A DNA stretch of 64,000 nucleotides from Gemmobacter fulvus. GTDB lineage: Bacteria; Pseudomonadota; Alphaproteobacteria; Rhodobacterales; Rhodobacteraceae. Numbering within the stretch: the stretch's first letter is position 1; every line of letters starts with the position of its first letter. The position numbers and the translations under genes are program-made. The notes below the pieces were generated by a model that saw only the letters and a program-made list of their open reading frames with translations, was not told the DNA's origin and searched no databases. This document shows positions 35,410 to 44,272 of this stretch, piece after piece. The stretch lies in NCBI RefSeq assembly GCF_018798885.1, contig NZ_CP076361.1, positions 310,001-374,000 on the forward strand, in the 5' to 3' direction.

Positions 35410-38400
35410 CCCTGCGGCTCCAGCCGGGGCACGGGGCGGCGAAAAATGTCGCGGAACATGCCGGGGGTAAAGATCGACAGCGGGTTGACCGAAACGCGCG
35501 GGCGTTCCGACGTGCCGCCAATATCATAGTTGAAGCCGAACAGCCCTTCGCCCCGGCGCGTCAACACCGCGCCAATTCCGTTGAGCAGATAGATCGGAGA
35601 GATGACGCCCTGCATGTTGAGCCGCTTGCTGCCAATATCATAGGTTCCCGCCATGGAGACCCCCATCGAGGCCCCCACCGCAGCGCCTCTGGTGACTTCG
35701 ATCCCTGCGGGCGTCAAGCGGAACTCTGCATCCGCCTCGTTGAACACCAGCCCCTCGCCGTTCAGCTGCTCCAGAATCCCCACGACAGAGATGGCCGACA
35801 GCAGCGCCGCCAGCACCGGCGCATTGCGCACCCGGAAATCCTTTGCCGTCACAAGGCCGCGGTAATGCCCCTTGGCCCCGGTGGGCGCGAGTTGCAGATC
35901 CATCGCCCCGCCCCGCGCATTGCTGAAGATCCCGGCCGAGGCCAGCACCCCGCCCGCATTGGCAGAGATCAGCCGCAGCGCCGTGCCCGCGCGCATCGGC
36001 ACCACGGTGCCCCGCACCTCGGCCACCTCGTTCACCCGCGCGGTGAAACTGCCGTTGAAGCCGCCGCGCGTGGCAAACTCGCCGCGCAGCCCGGTCAGTG
36101 CGATGCCCTCGGACACCTGCACCCGGTCCAGCGCCACCCGCATCGGCGCGCTGTCACCGCCGCCGCCGCCGCCGCCCAGATCGGGCAGCCGACGCAGATC
36201 GAACAGCCCGCCCTCGACACTGACCGCCGCCGACCGGCCCTTGCCGCGCCCGGTCAGCGTGACCGGCGCATCCAGCCAGTCAGCCACCTGCACGCGGCTG
36301 AACCGTGCCCGCTCAAGCCCGCCCTCGGGCCGCAGGCTGAGGCTGCCGCGCAGCGACAGGCCGGGGGCCTCCAGCGTCAGCGCCTGCACATTCGCGGGTT
36401 TGCCCAGCGTGGCCGAAAGCGTCAGCTTGCCTGCCCGCTCTGCCGGTTTGCGCCAGCCCAGTTCCGGCACCGCCAGCACCAGCCCGCGCAGATCCGAGCT
36501 GAGAGAGAGTTGCGGTGCCGCCCCCTTCACCAGATCCAACGTGAAATCGCCGCGCCCCTTGCCCGACAATGCGCCCTTCGGCAGGCCCAGCGAAAACTCG
36601 GCCTCGGCGCGGGGCGAAATCTCGGCCCAGCCCGTCACCTGTGACCGGCCCTTGGCTTCGGGTTTGAAATCCTGGCTATAAGTCGCTTCGAACGGCACCG
36701 CGCCCATCAGCCCCGCGCCCGAAATGCGCATCCCGGAGGGACTGGCGATCAGCGTCAGCGCCGGGGCCGTCAGCACCTTGCCGGGCACCAGCAGGTCAGA
36801 GCGCACATCGCTGAGCCGCCCTTCCACCTGATAGGACACATCCTTGAGCAGGATCTTTTTCACCAACGGCATCCGCAGCACCGCCGTCAGCTCGGCCCGC
36901 CCTTCGCCCAGTTCGACCGGACGCCCGGCCTTGGTCAGAAAATTGAAGGGCTTTTCGTCCAGCAAGGACAGCGCCGCCGTCAGGCTGGAAGAGGTGCGCA
37001 GATTGATTTCGGCCTGTGCCGGCTTTTGCAGGATGTCCAGCACCGAAAACACCGATCCGGCCATGTCGATGGCCCCGCCCTTGGGCGGCGTCACCTGCCC
37101 CTGATCCAGCACCATCGTATAGCTGTTGCCCTCGATGGTCGCATAGCCATGGCCCTTGCGGATCGGCGGCAGGGTTTTCAGAAAGCGCACATCGGCATCG
37201 GCAAAATCATAGCCCAGCGAAAAGCGCGGCTCCTGCCCCGGCTCCAGCCGCAGTGCCACTTTCACATTGGCGAGCAGCCCTTCCTGCACATTCTCCACCA
37301 GCCATTCGCGCGTCTTGGGCACCGCCGACACCGGCCACAGCGCGAGCAGCCGATCATGCCGGATCGCATCCAGCGCCAGATCGAGCGACAGCCGCCAGCC
37401 CTTCGCATCGGCGCTGGCCTGACCGCGCGCCTCCAGCCGCCGCCCCTCTTCCAGCAGGGTCAGTTGCCCCACCTCGATGCGGAACGGATCCAGCCGCAGC
37501 CGCAGATCCAGCGCGCCCTGACTGAAGGTCACCGGCTCGGTGAACAGGCCTTCGGGATCCACCATCACCTGCGCAAAGGCGATCTGGCCCAGAAACGCCT
37601 CGGGCCGCCCCTGCGTCACCCCCGGCGCATAGACATGCCCCGAGGCCGACAGCCGCAGCGACGGGCTTTGCACCTGCACATCGGTCAGGGTGATCTTTTC
37701 TTCGGTCGGATCAAAGGACAGGCCGATCACCGCGCTGTCAAAGGCGATGGGATGGCTTTCCGGGCTGGGCCGCAAGGCCCCCGCCGCCAGCCGCAATTCA
37801 CCGTCCAGCGCCGCCACCTGCCCGGTCTTGTCCAGCGCCGCGTTCAGCTTGCCAGAGATCGGCGCATCCAGCACCGACAGAAAGCCCAGCACCGGGGCCT
37901 GACCGGCAATGTCGCGCGCGGCCACCCGCTCCACCGTGGCGCGCAGCCGGGCCTCGGAGCTGGCCTTTTCCGACGTGACCGACAGCAGCGCCTGCGCCGG
38001 ATCCTGCCCCGGTGTGGTCAGCGTCAGGCCCAGCTCCATCCCCAGCGTGTCGGCGGCGTTCAGCAGCGCAAAGCGCCCGTCGCCCACCTGCCAGACCCGA
38101 CCGGCGCGCGCATCCTCCAGCGTCAGCGACAGTGCCTCGGCGGTCACGTCGCGCAGGCTGGCCAGTTCGGGGGCGGCGAACACCCGGTCGATGCCATCCA
38201 GCACCTCGGCAAAGCTGCCCAGATCCTTGGCCGCCATGCCGCCACCCAGATCCAGATCAAACCGCCCCGTCGCATCCCGGCGCAACCGCACCGAGGCACC
38301 CGACAGCACCACCGACGACGGGCGCAGCGCGCCGCGCAGCAGCGCCGCCGGATCAAAGGCCACCCGCGCTTCGGGCAGGCGCAGGATGGTGCCGCCGCCG

Positions 38401-38708
38401 CTGCGCCGCGCGAGGTTCAGGTTTTCCAGCCGCAGCCGTGGCACCCAGTCGGTGCCCACCGTCACCTCGACCCCGCCCAGCGACAGCGCGGTTTCCGACA
38501 GCGGCAGCGCCGCATTCAGCCGTGCCTCGGCCTCGGCCACCGCCCAGACCGGCAGGCGCAGCGGCTTGCCGGTCAGCGCCAGAACCCCGAACCCCGCAGT
38601 CGCCACCAGCAACAGCAGGCTCAGCAGCAGCCACAGGCCGAAACGCGCGCGGCGGCGCGGTTTGGCCTGCGCCGTCGTCTCCGCCGCTGGGGTGCCCGTC
38701 TCGGTCAT
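35406..38708 (-). CDS. AsmA/YhdP-like large envelope protein (DUF3971)
   Basis: A protein of about 1100 residues. A basic head ([10 protein letters not shown]) is followed by one membrane segment at about residues 24-45, then a very long beta-rich region of repeated AsmA-type strands with a DUF3971/YhdP central region, and an AsmA-like C-terminal domain (ending in [31 protein letters not shown]). YhdP, TamB and AsmA relatives are thought to form bridges carrying phospholipid between inner and outer membranes; that role here is inferred from family. I start at 38708 ([11 protein letters not shown]); an upstream TTG would add 22 residues. A run of seven glycines, encoded by near-pure GCC repeats, lies near residue 845. 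It overlaps queA by 4 bases. Confidence 0.87.
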   Translation of the reverse strand: MTETGTPAAETTAQAKPRRRARFGLWLLLSLLLLVATAGFGVLALTGKPLRLPVWAVAEAEARLNAALPLSETALSLGGVEVTVGTDWVPRLRLENLNLARRSGGGTILRLPEARVAFDPAALLRGALRPSSVVLSGASVRLRRDATGRFDLDLGGGMAAKDLGSFAEVLDGIDRVFAAPELASLRDVTAEALSLTLEDARAGRVWQVGDGRFALLNAADTLGMELGLTLTTPGQDPAQALLSVTSEKASSEARLRATVERVAARDIAGQAPVLGFLSVLDAPISGKLNAALDKTGQVAALDGELRLAAGALRPSPESHPIAFDSAVIGLSFDPTEEKITLTDVQVQSPSLRLSASGHVYAPGVTQGRPEAFLGQIAFAQVMVDPEGLFTEPVTFSQGALDLRLRLDPFRIEVGQLTLLEEGRRLEARGQASADAKGWRLSLDLALDAIRHDRLLALWPVSAVPKTREWLVENVQEGLLANVKVALRLEPGQEPRFSLGYDFADADVRFLKTLPPIRKGHGYATIEGNSYTMVLDQGQVTPPKGGAIDMAGSVFSVLDILQKPAQAEINLRTSSSLTAALSLLDEKPFNFLTKAGRPVELGEGRAELTAVLRMPLVKKILLKDVSYQVEGRLSDVRSDLLVPGKVLTAPALTLIASPSGMRISGAGLMGAVPFEATYSQDFKPEAKGRSQVTGWAEISPRAEAEFSLGLPKGALSGKGRGDFTLDLVKGAAPQLSLSSDLRGLVLAVPELGWRKPAERAGKLTLSATLGKPANVQALTLEAPGLSLRGSLSLRPEGGLERARFSRVQVADWLDAPVTLTGRGKGRSAAVSVEGGLFDLRRLPDLGGGGGGGDSAPMRVALDRVQVSEGIALTGLRGEFATRGGFNGSFTARVNEVAEVRGTVVPMRAGTALRLISANAGGVLASAGIFSNARGGAMDLQLAPTGAKGHYRGLVTAKDFRVRNAPVLAALLSAISVVGILEQLNGEGLVFNEADAEFRLTPAGIEVTRGAAVGASMGVSMAGTYDIGSKRLNMQGVISPIYLLNGIGAVLTRRGEGLFGFNYDIGGTSERPRVSVNPLSIFTPGMFRDIFRRPVPRLEPQG

Positions 38709-38817
38709 TGTCGGTCTGGTCTCTTCACCTTTGGCCGTTTTGCCGGGGTTGCCTTTATCTTTGCCGGAAGGCAACTAAAACCCGAAGCATGTTCACGCTT
38801 TTGGCAAGGAGCCGCCC

Positions 38818-39288
38818 ATGACCGAGATCACCGCCGTCGGACAGCCCGCCCCCGATTTCACCCTGCCGCGCGATGGCGGCGGCGAGATCCGCCTTTCCGC
38901 CCTGCAAGGTGGCAAGGTGGTGCTGTATTTCTATCCCAAGGACGACACGCCCGGCTGCACCACCGAGGCGCTGGATTTCACCGCCCGCGCAGCCGAGTTT
39001 GCCGCAGCAGGCACCACGGTGATCGGCATTTCCAAGGACAGCGTCAAGAAACACGACAAATTCGTCGCCAAACACGGGCTTGGCATCGCACTGGTCTCTG
39101 ACGAGGCAGGCACCACCTGCGAGGATTACGGCGTCTGGGTCGAAAAAAGCATGTATGGCAAGACCTATATGGGCATCGAACGCGCCACCTTTCTGATCGG
39201 CAGCGATGGCAGGCTGGCCCAGATCTGGCGCAAGGTCTCGGTCCCCGGCCATGTCGATGCGGTGCTGGCGGCGGCGCAGGCGCTCTGA
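38818..39288 (+). CDS. bcp: peroxiredoxin, Bcp/PrxQ family
   Basis: A 156-residue thiol peroxidase that reduces hydrogen peroxide and organic hydroperoxides. The peroxidatic Cys47 lies in YPKDDTPGCTTEALDF. In many PrxQ proteins a resolving cysteine follows five residues later; here that position is not Cys, so the enzyme is either 1-Cys or uses Cys101 (AGTTCEDYG). Other family blocks are VIGISKDSVKKHDKF and RATFLIGSDG. AAGGAG lies 7 bases before the ATG. The stop and the next start overlap (TGATG), so it is translationally coupled to the DUF455 gene, and it is divergent from the AsmA-like gene. Confidence 0.95.
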   Translation: MTEITAVGQPAPDFTLPRDGGGEIRLSALQGGKVVLYFYPKDDTPGCTTEALDFTARAAEFAAAGTTVIGISKDSVKKHDKFVAKHGLGIALVSDEAGTTCEDYGVWVEKSMYGKTYMGIERATFLIGSDGRLAQIWRKVSVPGHVDAVLAAAQAL

Positions 39289-40106
39289 TGCCGCAGAGCC
39301 TGGCCCAGATGGCGGTGGAGGTGCTGACCACCGCCGACGGGCGCGCCAAATCTGCCCTGTCGCGCGCCCATGCCGCCACATGGCGGGCGGCACGGGCGGC
39401 GGGCACGCCGCTGCCCGTCGGCACGGCCACGCCGCCCCTGCATCCGGCCCGGCCCACCACACCACGCCTGCTGCCGCCGCGCGACGTCCCGCGCCGCCGC
39501 CCCGGCAGCCCGCAAGGCAGGATCGCCCTGCTGCACGCCGTCGCGCATATCGAGCTGAACGCGGTGGATCTGCACTGGGACATCATCGCCCGCTTCGGCC
39601 ATGTTCCCATGCCGCTGGGTTTCTATGATGACTGGGTGAAATGCGCCGATGAAGAATCCAATCATTTCAATCTGATCTGTGATTGTCTTGAAGCGCAGGG
39701 CAGCCATTATGGCGCCCTGGATGCCCATGCGGGCATGTGGCGCGCCGCCGAGGATACCGCCGAAGACCTGTTCGGGCGGCTGGCGGTGGTGCCGATGGTG
39801 CTGGAGGCGCGGGGGCTGGACGTAACCCCCGGCATGATCGAGATCTTCCGCAAGGCCGGGGATCCGCAGACGCTGGCCGCGCTGAGCGTGATCTATGCCG
39901 AAGAAGTCGCCCATGTGGCCTATGGTTCCAAATGGTTCAACTGGCTCTGTGGCCGCGACGGGCTGGACCCGAAAGACCAGTTCCACGCGCTGGTGCGCCG
40001 CTATTTTCACGGCAGCCTGAAACCGCCGTTCAACGAGGAAAAACGCGCCGAGGCCGGGCTGCCCCCGGATTTCTACTGGCCGCTGACCGAGGCGGATGCC
40101 CCGTAA
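39288..40106 (+). CDS. DUF455 ferritin-like protein
   Basis: A 272-residue protein of DUF455, a ferritin-like family with a predicted diiron four-helix bundle. Candidate metal ligands are seen in HAVAHIELNAVDLHWD (residues 83-98), KCADEESNHFNLI and IYAEEVAHVAYG, that is Glu and Glu-x2-His patterns on successive helices. The N-terminal 75 residues are Pro/Arg/Ala-rich and probably disordered. Its biochemical role is not known. One-base overlap with bcp (TGATG) couples the two, which suggests a link with peroxide or iron handling. Confidence 0.88.
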   Translation: MPQSLAQMAVEVLTTADGRAKSALSRAHAATWRAARAAGTPLPVGTATPPLHPARPTTPRLLPPRDVPRRRPGSPQGRIALLHAVAHIELNAVDLHWDIIARFGHVPMPLGFYDDWVKCADEESNHFNLICDCLEAQGSHYGALDAHAGMWRAAEDTAEDLFGRLAVVPMVLEARGLDVTPGMIEIFRKAGDPQTLAALSVIYAEEVAHVAYGSKWFNWLCGRDGLDPKDQFHALVRRYFHGSLKPPFNEEKRAEAGLPPDFYWPLTEADAP

Positions 40107-40319
40107 AACAGCCAATAATCGGCGGGATGTTGCCGATTTCCGCCATCGCACCGGAACCCTGCCGCCGAGGCCCGTGCAAATTTGTTGCGACAGCCCCGAC
40201 CCGGCTCTAAGCACGTCCGGGGATGAGCGGCACAGCAGCGTGCCGAATTGCCGGTTTTGCGCAGAGGGCCCTTCGGACCCGCGCAGCCAGTCCGGCGTTG
40301 AAGAAGTGGAACCTGCCTC

Positions 40320-41660
40320 GTGCTGACGCGCCTTGCCTACCGGATCAATGCCACGCTCGACCGTTATCTGCCCGAGCAGCGGCTGTTCCTGAAATCGGAC
40401 GCCTCGACCCGGTTTATCCGCCTGCGCCCCACCACGCAGGCGCTCGCCCTTGCCGGGGGCGCCGCCCTGCTGACCTGGACCTTCATTGCCACCTCGATCC
40501 TGCTGATGGACAGCATTGCCGCAGGTTCGGACGGCGATCAGGCGCTGCGCCAGCAGGCACTGTTTGAAGAACGGCTGACCGCCCTGTCGAATGACCGCGA
40601 CCTGCGCGCCGAAGAAGCGCTGCGCGCGCAGGAACGCTTCAACCTTGCCCTGGCCGAAGTCAGCCAGATGCAGGGCCGGCTTCTCGCCTCCGAGGATCGC
40701 CGCAAGGAGCTGGAAACCGGCATCGATGTGATCCAGAACACCCTGCGCCGCACCATCAAGGAACGCGACGAGGCGCGCGGCGAGGCCGAGCGTGTGGCGG
40801 TTGCCCTGTCGGAACAGACCGGCGCGCCGCGCACCGAAGCGGGCCGCGCCCGCGATGCGCTGGCCACGCTCGACATCATGGCCGGGGCGCTTGGCTCCAC
40901 CGCCCGCGAACGCGACGAAATGGTCGAAATGGCCAACCGTGCCCGCGAGGAAACCGCCGAAATCGCCCAGGCGAAAGAGGCGCTGGAACTGCGCAATGAC
41001 GCGATCTTTGCCCGGCTGGAAGAGGCCGTCACCGTGTCGATGGAGCCGCTGGACAATATGTTCCGCGCGGCGGGCCTGTCGCCGGATGACCTGCTCAATC
41101 AGGTGCGCAAGGGCTATTCCGGCCAAGGCGGGCCGCTGACGCCTTTCGTCTCCACCAAGGGCGGCGCGCTGGCGCCTGATGAAACCCGCGCCAATGCCAT
41201 TCTGGGCGGGCTGGACCGGATGAACCTCTATCGTCTGGCCGCCGTCAAATCGCCCTTCGCCAATCCGATCCCGTCGGGCCGCTATCGCTTTACCTCGGGC
41301 TTCGGCACCCGCAACGATCCCAAGGGCGCCGGGCGGCGGATGCACGAAGGCCTCGATTTCGCGGGCAGCTATGGCACGCCGATCACCGCCACCGCCGATG
41401 GCACGGTGATCGAGGCGGGCTGGGGCAATGGCTATGGCCGGATGGTGAAGATCCGGCATGACTTCGGCGTCACTACACTTTATGCTCATATGTCTGAAAT
41501 CCACGTCAGCGCCGGTCAAAGGGTATCGCGCGGCGACCGGATCGGTGATATGGGCAATTCAGGCCGGTCGACCGGCACACATCTCCACTACGAGGTTCAT
41601 ATCGGGGGCCGTCCGGTCAATCCGATGACCTTCATCAAGGCAGCGAGCGATGTTTTCTAA
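40320..41660 (+). CDS. M23 family metallopeptidase with coiled coil
   Basis: A 446-residue membrane-anchored peptidoglycan endopeptidase or regulator. A GTG start (preceded by GAAGAAG at a longish distance) gives a short cytoplasmic head, one membrane segment at about residues 42-62, a long coiled coil (about 75-235), and a C-terminal LytM/M23 domain: RMHEGLDFAGSYGTPI (first His and Asp), TLYAHMSEI and the metal-binding HLHYEVHIGG. All zinc ligands are present, so it should be active. It overlaps the bactofilin gene by 11 bases, an arrangement seen widely; M23 peptidases paired with bactofilins set cell curvature or stalks in other bacteria. Confidence 0.94.
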   Translation: MLTRLAYRINATLDRYLPEQRLFLKSDASTRFIRLRPTTQALALAGGAALLTWTFIATSILLMDSIAAGSDGDQALRQQALFEERLTALSNDRDLRAEEALRAQERFNLALAEVSQMQGRLLASEDRRKELETGIDVIQNTLRRTIKERDEARGEAERVAVALSEQTGAPRTEAGRARDALATLDIMAGALGSTARERDEMVEMANRAREETAEIAQAKEALELRNDAIFARLEEAVTVSMEPLDNMFRAAGLSPDDLLNQVRKGYSGQGGPLTPFVSTKGGALAPDETRANAILGGLDRMNLYRLAAVKSPFANPIPSGRYRFTSGFGTRNDPKGAGRRMHEGLDFAGSYGTPITATADGTVIEAGWGNGYGRMVKIRHDFGVTTLYAHMSEIHVSAGQRVSRGDRIGDMGNSGRSTGTHLHYEVHIGGRPVNPMTFIKAASDVF

Positions 41661-42129
41661 AAGCAGAATCAACGAACCCGGTCCGAAGCAGGTCGAGGGC
41701 GACAAGCCCAAGGCGCCGGAGGTGCCCGCCGCGAAACCTGCCATGGATTACATGCCTTCCGCGTCGAAGGCCAAGCCGAACGCTTCGGTGCTTTCCTCCG
41801 ACCTGACGGTCGTGGGCAATCTGAAAACCACCGGCGACATTCAGGTCGAAGGCACGGTCGAGGGCGATATCCGCGCCCATCTGCTGACCGTGGGCGAGAC
41901 CGCCACCATCAGGGGCGAAATCGTCGCGGATGACATCGTGGTCAATGGCCGGGTGATCGGCCGCGTCCGTGGCCTGAAGGTGCGTCTGACCTCGACTGCG
42001 CGGGTCGAAGGCGACATCATCCACAAGACCATCGCCATCGAAAGCGGTGCGCATTTCGAAGGCTCGGTGCAGCGTCAGGATGACCCGCTGAATGGCGTGA
42101 AGGCCATTGCACCGCCCGCCGCCGAATAA
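41650..42129 (+). CDS. bactofilin
   Basis: A 159-residue polymer-forming cytoskeletal protein (bactofilin, DUF583). The right-handed beta-helix core runs from about residue 47 to 145, with repeated short strands and glycines (LTVVGNLKTTGDIQVEGTVEG, then the stretch AHLLTVGETATIRGEIVADD), flanked by a disordered Pro/Lys-rich head and a short tail. Bactofilins form membrane-bound filaments that recruit peptidoglycan enzymes. The gene overlaps the M23 peptidase gene by 11 bases, so the pair is co-translated and very likely works together. A terminator follows. Confidence 0.95.
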   Translation: MFSKSRINEPGPKQVEGDKPKAPEVPAAKPAMDYMPSASKAKPNASVLSSDLTVVGNLKTTGDIQVEGTVEGDIRAHLLTVGETATIRGEIVADDIVVNGRVIGRVRGLKVRLTSTARVEGDIIHKTIAIESGAHFEGSVQRQDDPLNGVKAIAPPAAE

Positions 42130-42152
42130 GCGAATCGGCATTATGTGACCAC

Positions 42153-42177
42153 AAAGGGTGCCCTTGGGCACCCTTTT
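42153..42177. terminator. terminator after the bactofilin gene
   Basis: AAAGGGTGCCC, a 2-base apex, GGGCACCCTTTT. A-tract and T-tract flank the stem, so it may serve both strands: bactofilin on the plus strand and DUF2189 on the minus strand. Confidence 0.85.
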
Positions 42178-42184
42178 GCATGGG

Positions 42185-42934
42185 TCAGACCAGCGCGCGG
42201 CGATAGAGATGCCAGGTGGCATGGCCCAGCACCGGCAGCACCACGAACAGCCCCAGAAACCACGGCAGCATCGCTGCAAACAGGCTGATGGCGATAAGGC
42301 CGCCCCAGACCAGCATGACCAGCGGATTGGCCTGCACCAGCGCAAAGCTGGTCAGCATCGCGGTCACGAAATCCACCTCGCGGTCCAGCAACAGCGGCAG
42401 GCTGACCACGGTCAGCGCATAGAGCAGCGTGGCAAACACCGCCCCCACGCCGCTGCCCACCGCCAGCATGGTCATGCCCTGCGCGGTGGTGAACACCTCC
42501 AGCGAGCTGGAAATATTGGTCATCGACATGGTGCCCAGAAACAGCGCGAAGATCATATGCGCCAGAAAGTTCCAGAACAGGAAGAACACCACGATGACCG
42601 CCGCAATCGACGGGATCTGGCGGTCCTTCTGGCGGAAGATCACCCCGGCCACGCCGCGCCATGTCAAAGGCTCTGCCTGTTCCAGCCGCCGCGAAATCTC
42701 GTAAAAACCGCAGGCGATGAAGGGGCCAAGGATGGGAAACCCGGCGCTGGCGGGCAGCGTCCACCACAATTGCCCCTTTGCGGTCATCGCCCACAGGATC
42801 AGCCAGCCCCCGGCCACATAGACGCCGGAGAACAGCAACCCATAGAGCGGTGCCGCCCTGAAATCCCGCCACCCTGCCGCAAGACTGGCGCGCAGATCGC
42901 CCCAGCCCACTTGCCCGATCTCGATATCCGTCAT
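42185..42934 (-). CDS. DUF2189 family membrane protein
   Basis: A 249-residue inner membrane protein with about six hydrophobic segments. The family opening is IGQVGWGDLRASLAAGWRDFRAAPLYGL, followed by the segment GWLILWAM and a loop with GFYEISRRLEQAEPLTW. GGGGAGG lies about 7 bases before the ATG at 42934, which decides the start against one 15 codons upstream. Function unknown. It faces the bactofilin terminator and lies 111 bases downstream of prfB on the same strand. Confidence 0.88.
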   Translation of the reverse strand: MTDIEIGQVGWGDLRASLAAGWRDFRAAPLYGLLFSGVYVAGGWLILWAMTAKGQLWWTLPASAGFPILGPFIACGFYEISRRLEQAEPLTWRGVAGVIFRQKDRQIPSIAAVIVVFFLFWNFLAHMIFALFLGTMSMTNISSSLEVFTTAQGMTMLAVGSGVGAVFATLLYALTVVSLPLLLDREVDFVTAMLTSFALVQANPLVMLVWGGLIAISLFAAMLPWFLGLFVVLPVLGHATWHLYRRALV

Positions 42935-43045
42935 GCTGCCTCCCCGGTTGCGGGCAGGGTAAACCGGCTTCGACGGCAACAGAAAGATCTATCTGCGACA
43001 GGTCATTTTTCCTGTGCGCGCAATCACATGGCGCAACGGGCAGGA

Positions 43046-44170
43046 TCAGTCGGCATTGGCCTCGGCGCGGGATTTGCCGGCCACGTCCATCGCCAGCGTC
43101 GCCGCCATGAACTTGTCCAGATCCCCGTCCAGCGTGCCCTGGGTATCCGAGGTTTCGACCCCGGTGCGCAGGTCTTTCACCATCTGATAGGGCTGCAACA
43201 CATAGGAGCGGATCTGGTTGCCCCAGCCCGCATCGCCCTTGGCCTCATGCGCCGCGTTGATCGCCGCGTTCCGCTTGTCCAGCTCCATCTGATACAGCCG
43301 CGATTTCAGCGCCTTCATGGCGATGTCGCGGTTCTGGTGCTGTGATTTTTCGGAACTGGTGGTCACGATGCCGGTGGGCAAGTGGGTGATCCGCACCGCC
43401 GAGTCGGTGGTGTTGACGTGCTGCCCGCCCGCGCCCGACGACCGATAGGTGTCAATGCGGATCTCGTTGGGGGCCACCTCGATTTCGATATTGTCGTCCA
43501 CCACCGGATAGACCCAGACCGAGCTGAACGAGGTATGCCGCCGCGCCGCCGAATCGTAGGGCGAAATCCGCACCAGACGATGCACGCCACTTTCCGATTT
43601 CAGCCAGCCATAGGCATTGGGGCCGGAAATCTTGTAGGCCGCCGATTTGATCCCGGCCTCTTCGCCTTCGGACATGGATTGCAGTTCGACCTTGTAGCCC
43701 TTCTTCTCGGCCCAGCGAACATACATGCGCGCCAGCATGCTGGCCCAATCGCAGCTTTCGGTGCCGCCTGCCCCGGCATTCACCTCAAGGAAAGTGTCAT
43801 TGCCATCGGCCTCACCATCCAGCAGCGCCTCCAGCTCTTTTGCCCGTGCTGTCTCGACCAGCGCGCGGATCGCGGCTTCGGCTTCGGTGATGATCTCCTG
43901 ATCATCCTCCATCTCGCCCAGTTCGATCAGCTCCACATTATCGCGCAGCCCGCTGTCGATCATCTTGTAGGTGCCGACGGCATCCAGCAGCATCTGGCGT
44001 TCGCGCATCAGCTTTTGCGCCTTGGCCGGATCGTTCCACAGGTTCGGGTCTTCGATCATCGCATTGAATTCTTCAAGCCGATGCGGTGCCGTGTCCCAAT
44101 CCATCCGCTGCGCCAGAAGCTTCAGCGACTTGCGGATGGCGTCAACATGGTTCTGGGTTTCGGAGCGCAT
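43046..44170 (-). CDS. prfB: peptide chain release factor 2
   Basis: RF2, 374 residues, reads UGA and UAA stop codons and triggers peptide release. The GGQ motif is at residues 248-250 in SSGAGGQHVN. The stop-recognition tripeptide, SPF in E. coli, reads SPY (203-205), a Phe-to-Tyr change in RLVRISPYDSAARRHTS. The gene has no internal in-frame UGA and no frameshift site: translation is continuous from MRSETQNHVDAIRKS, unlike E. coli but as in other alphaproteobacteria. It lies downstream of the PBP1A gene on the same strand. Confidence 0.97.
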   Translation of the reverse strand: MRSETQNHVDAIRKSLKLLAQRMDWDTAPHRLEEFNAMIEDPNLWNDPAKAQKLMRERQMLLDAVGTYKMIDSGLRDNVELIELGEMEDDQEIITEAEAAIRALVETARAKELEALLDGEADGNDTFLEVNAGAGGTESCDWASMLARMYVRWAEKKGYKVELQSMSEGEEAGIKSAAYKISGPNAYGWLKSESGVHRLVRISPYDSAARRHTSFSSVWVYPVVDDNIEIEVAPNEIRIDTYRSSGAGGQHVNTTDSAVRITHLPTGIVTTSSEKSQHQNRDIAMKALKSRLYQMELDKRNAAINAAHEAKGDAGWGNQIRSYVLQPYQMVKDLRTGVETSDTQGTLDGDLDKFMAATLAMDVAGKSRAEANAD

Positions 44171-44272
44171 GGTCGGGTCTTTCCGGTGATCTGTCGAACA
44201 GGGATTGGCGCGGGTGATAGCCGCTTGATGGCCGCCGGGCAAGAGACCCGGCAGCCGCAGGCGGCAGTGGGG

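Noticed and set aside
39165-41519. A 784-codon open frame on the minus strand over DUF455 and the M23 gene
   Set aside because: Antisense shadow with no domain; it crosses two real genes and their spacer.
43046-44242. Programmed frameshift in prfB
   Set aside because: The frame is continuous from the start and holds no internal UGA or slippery site.
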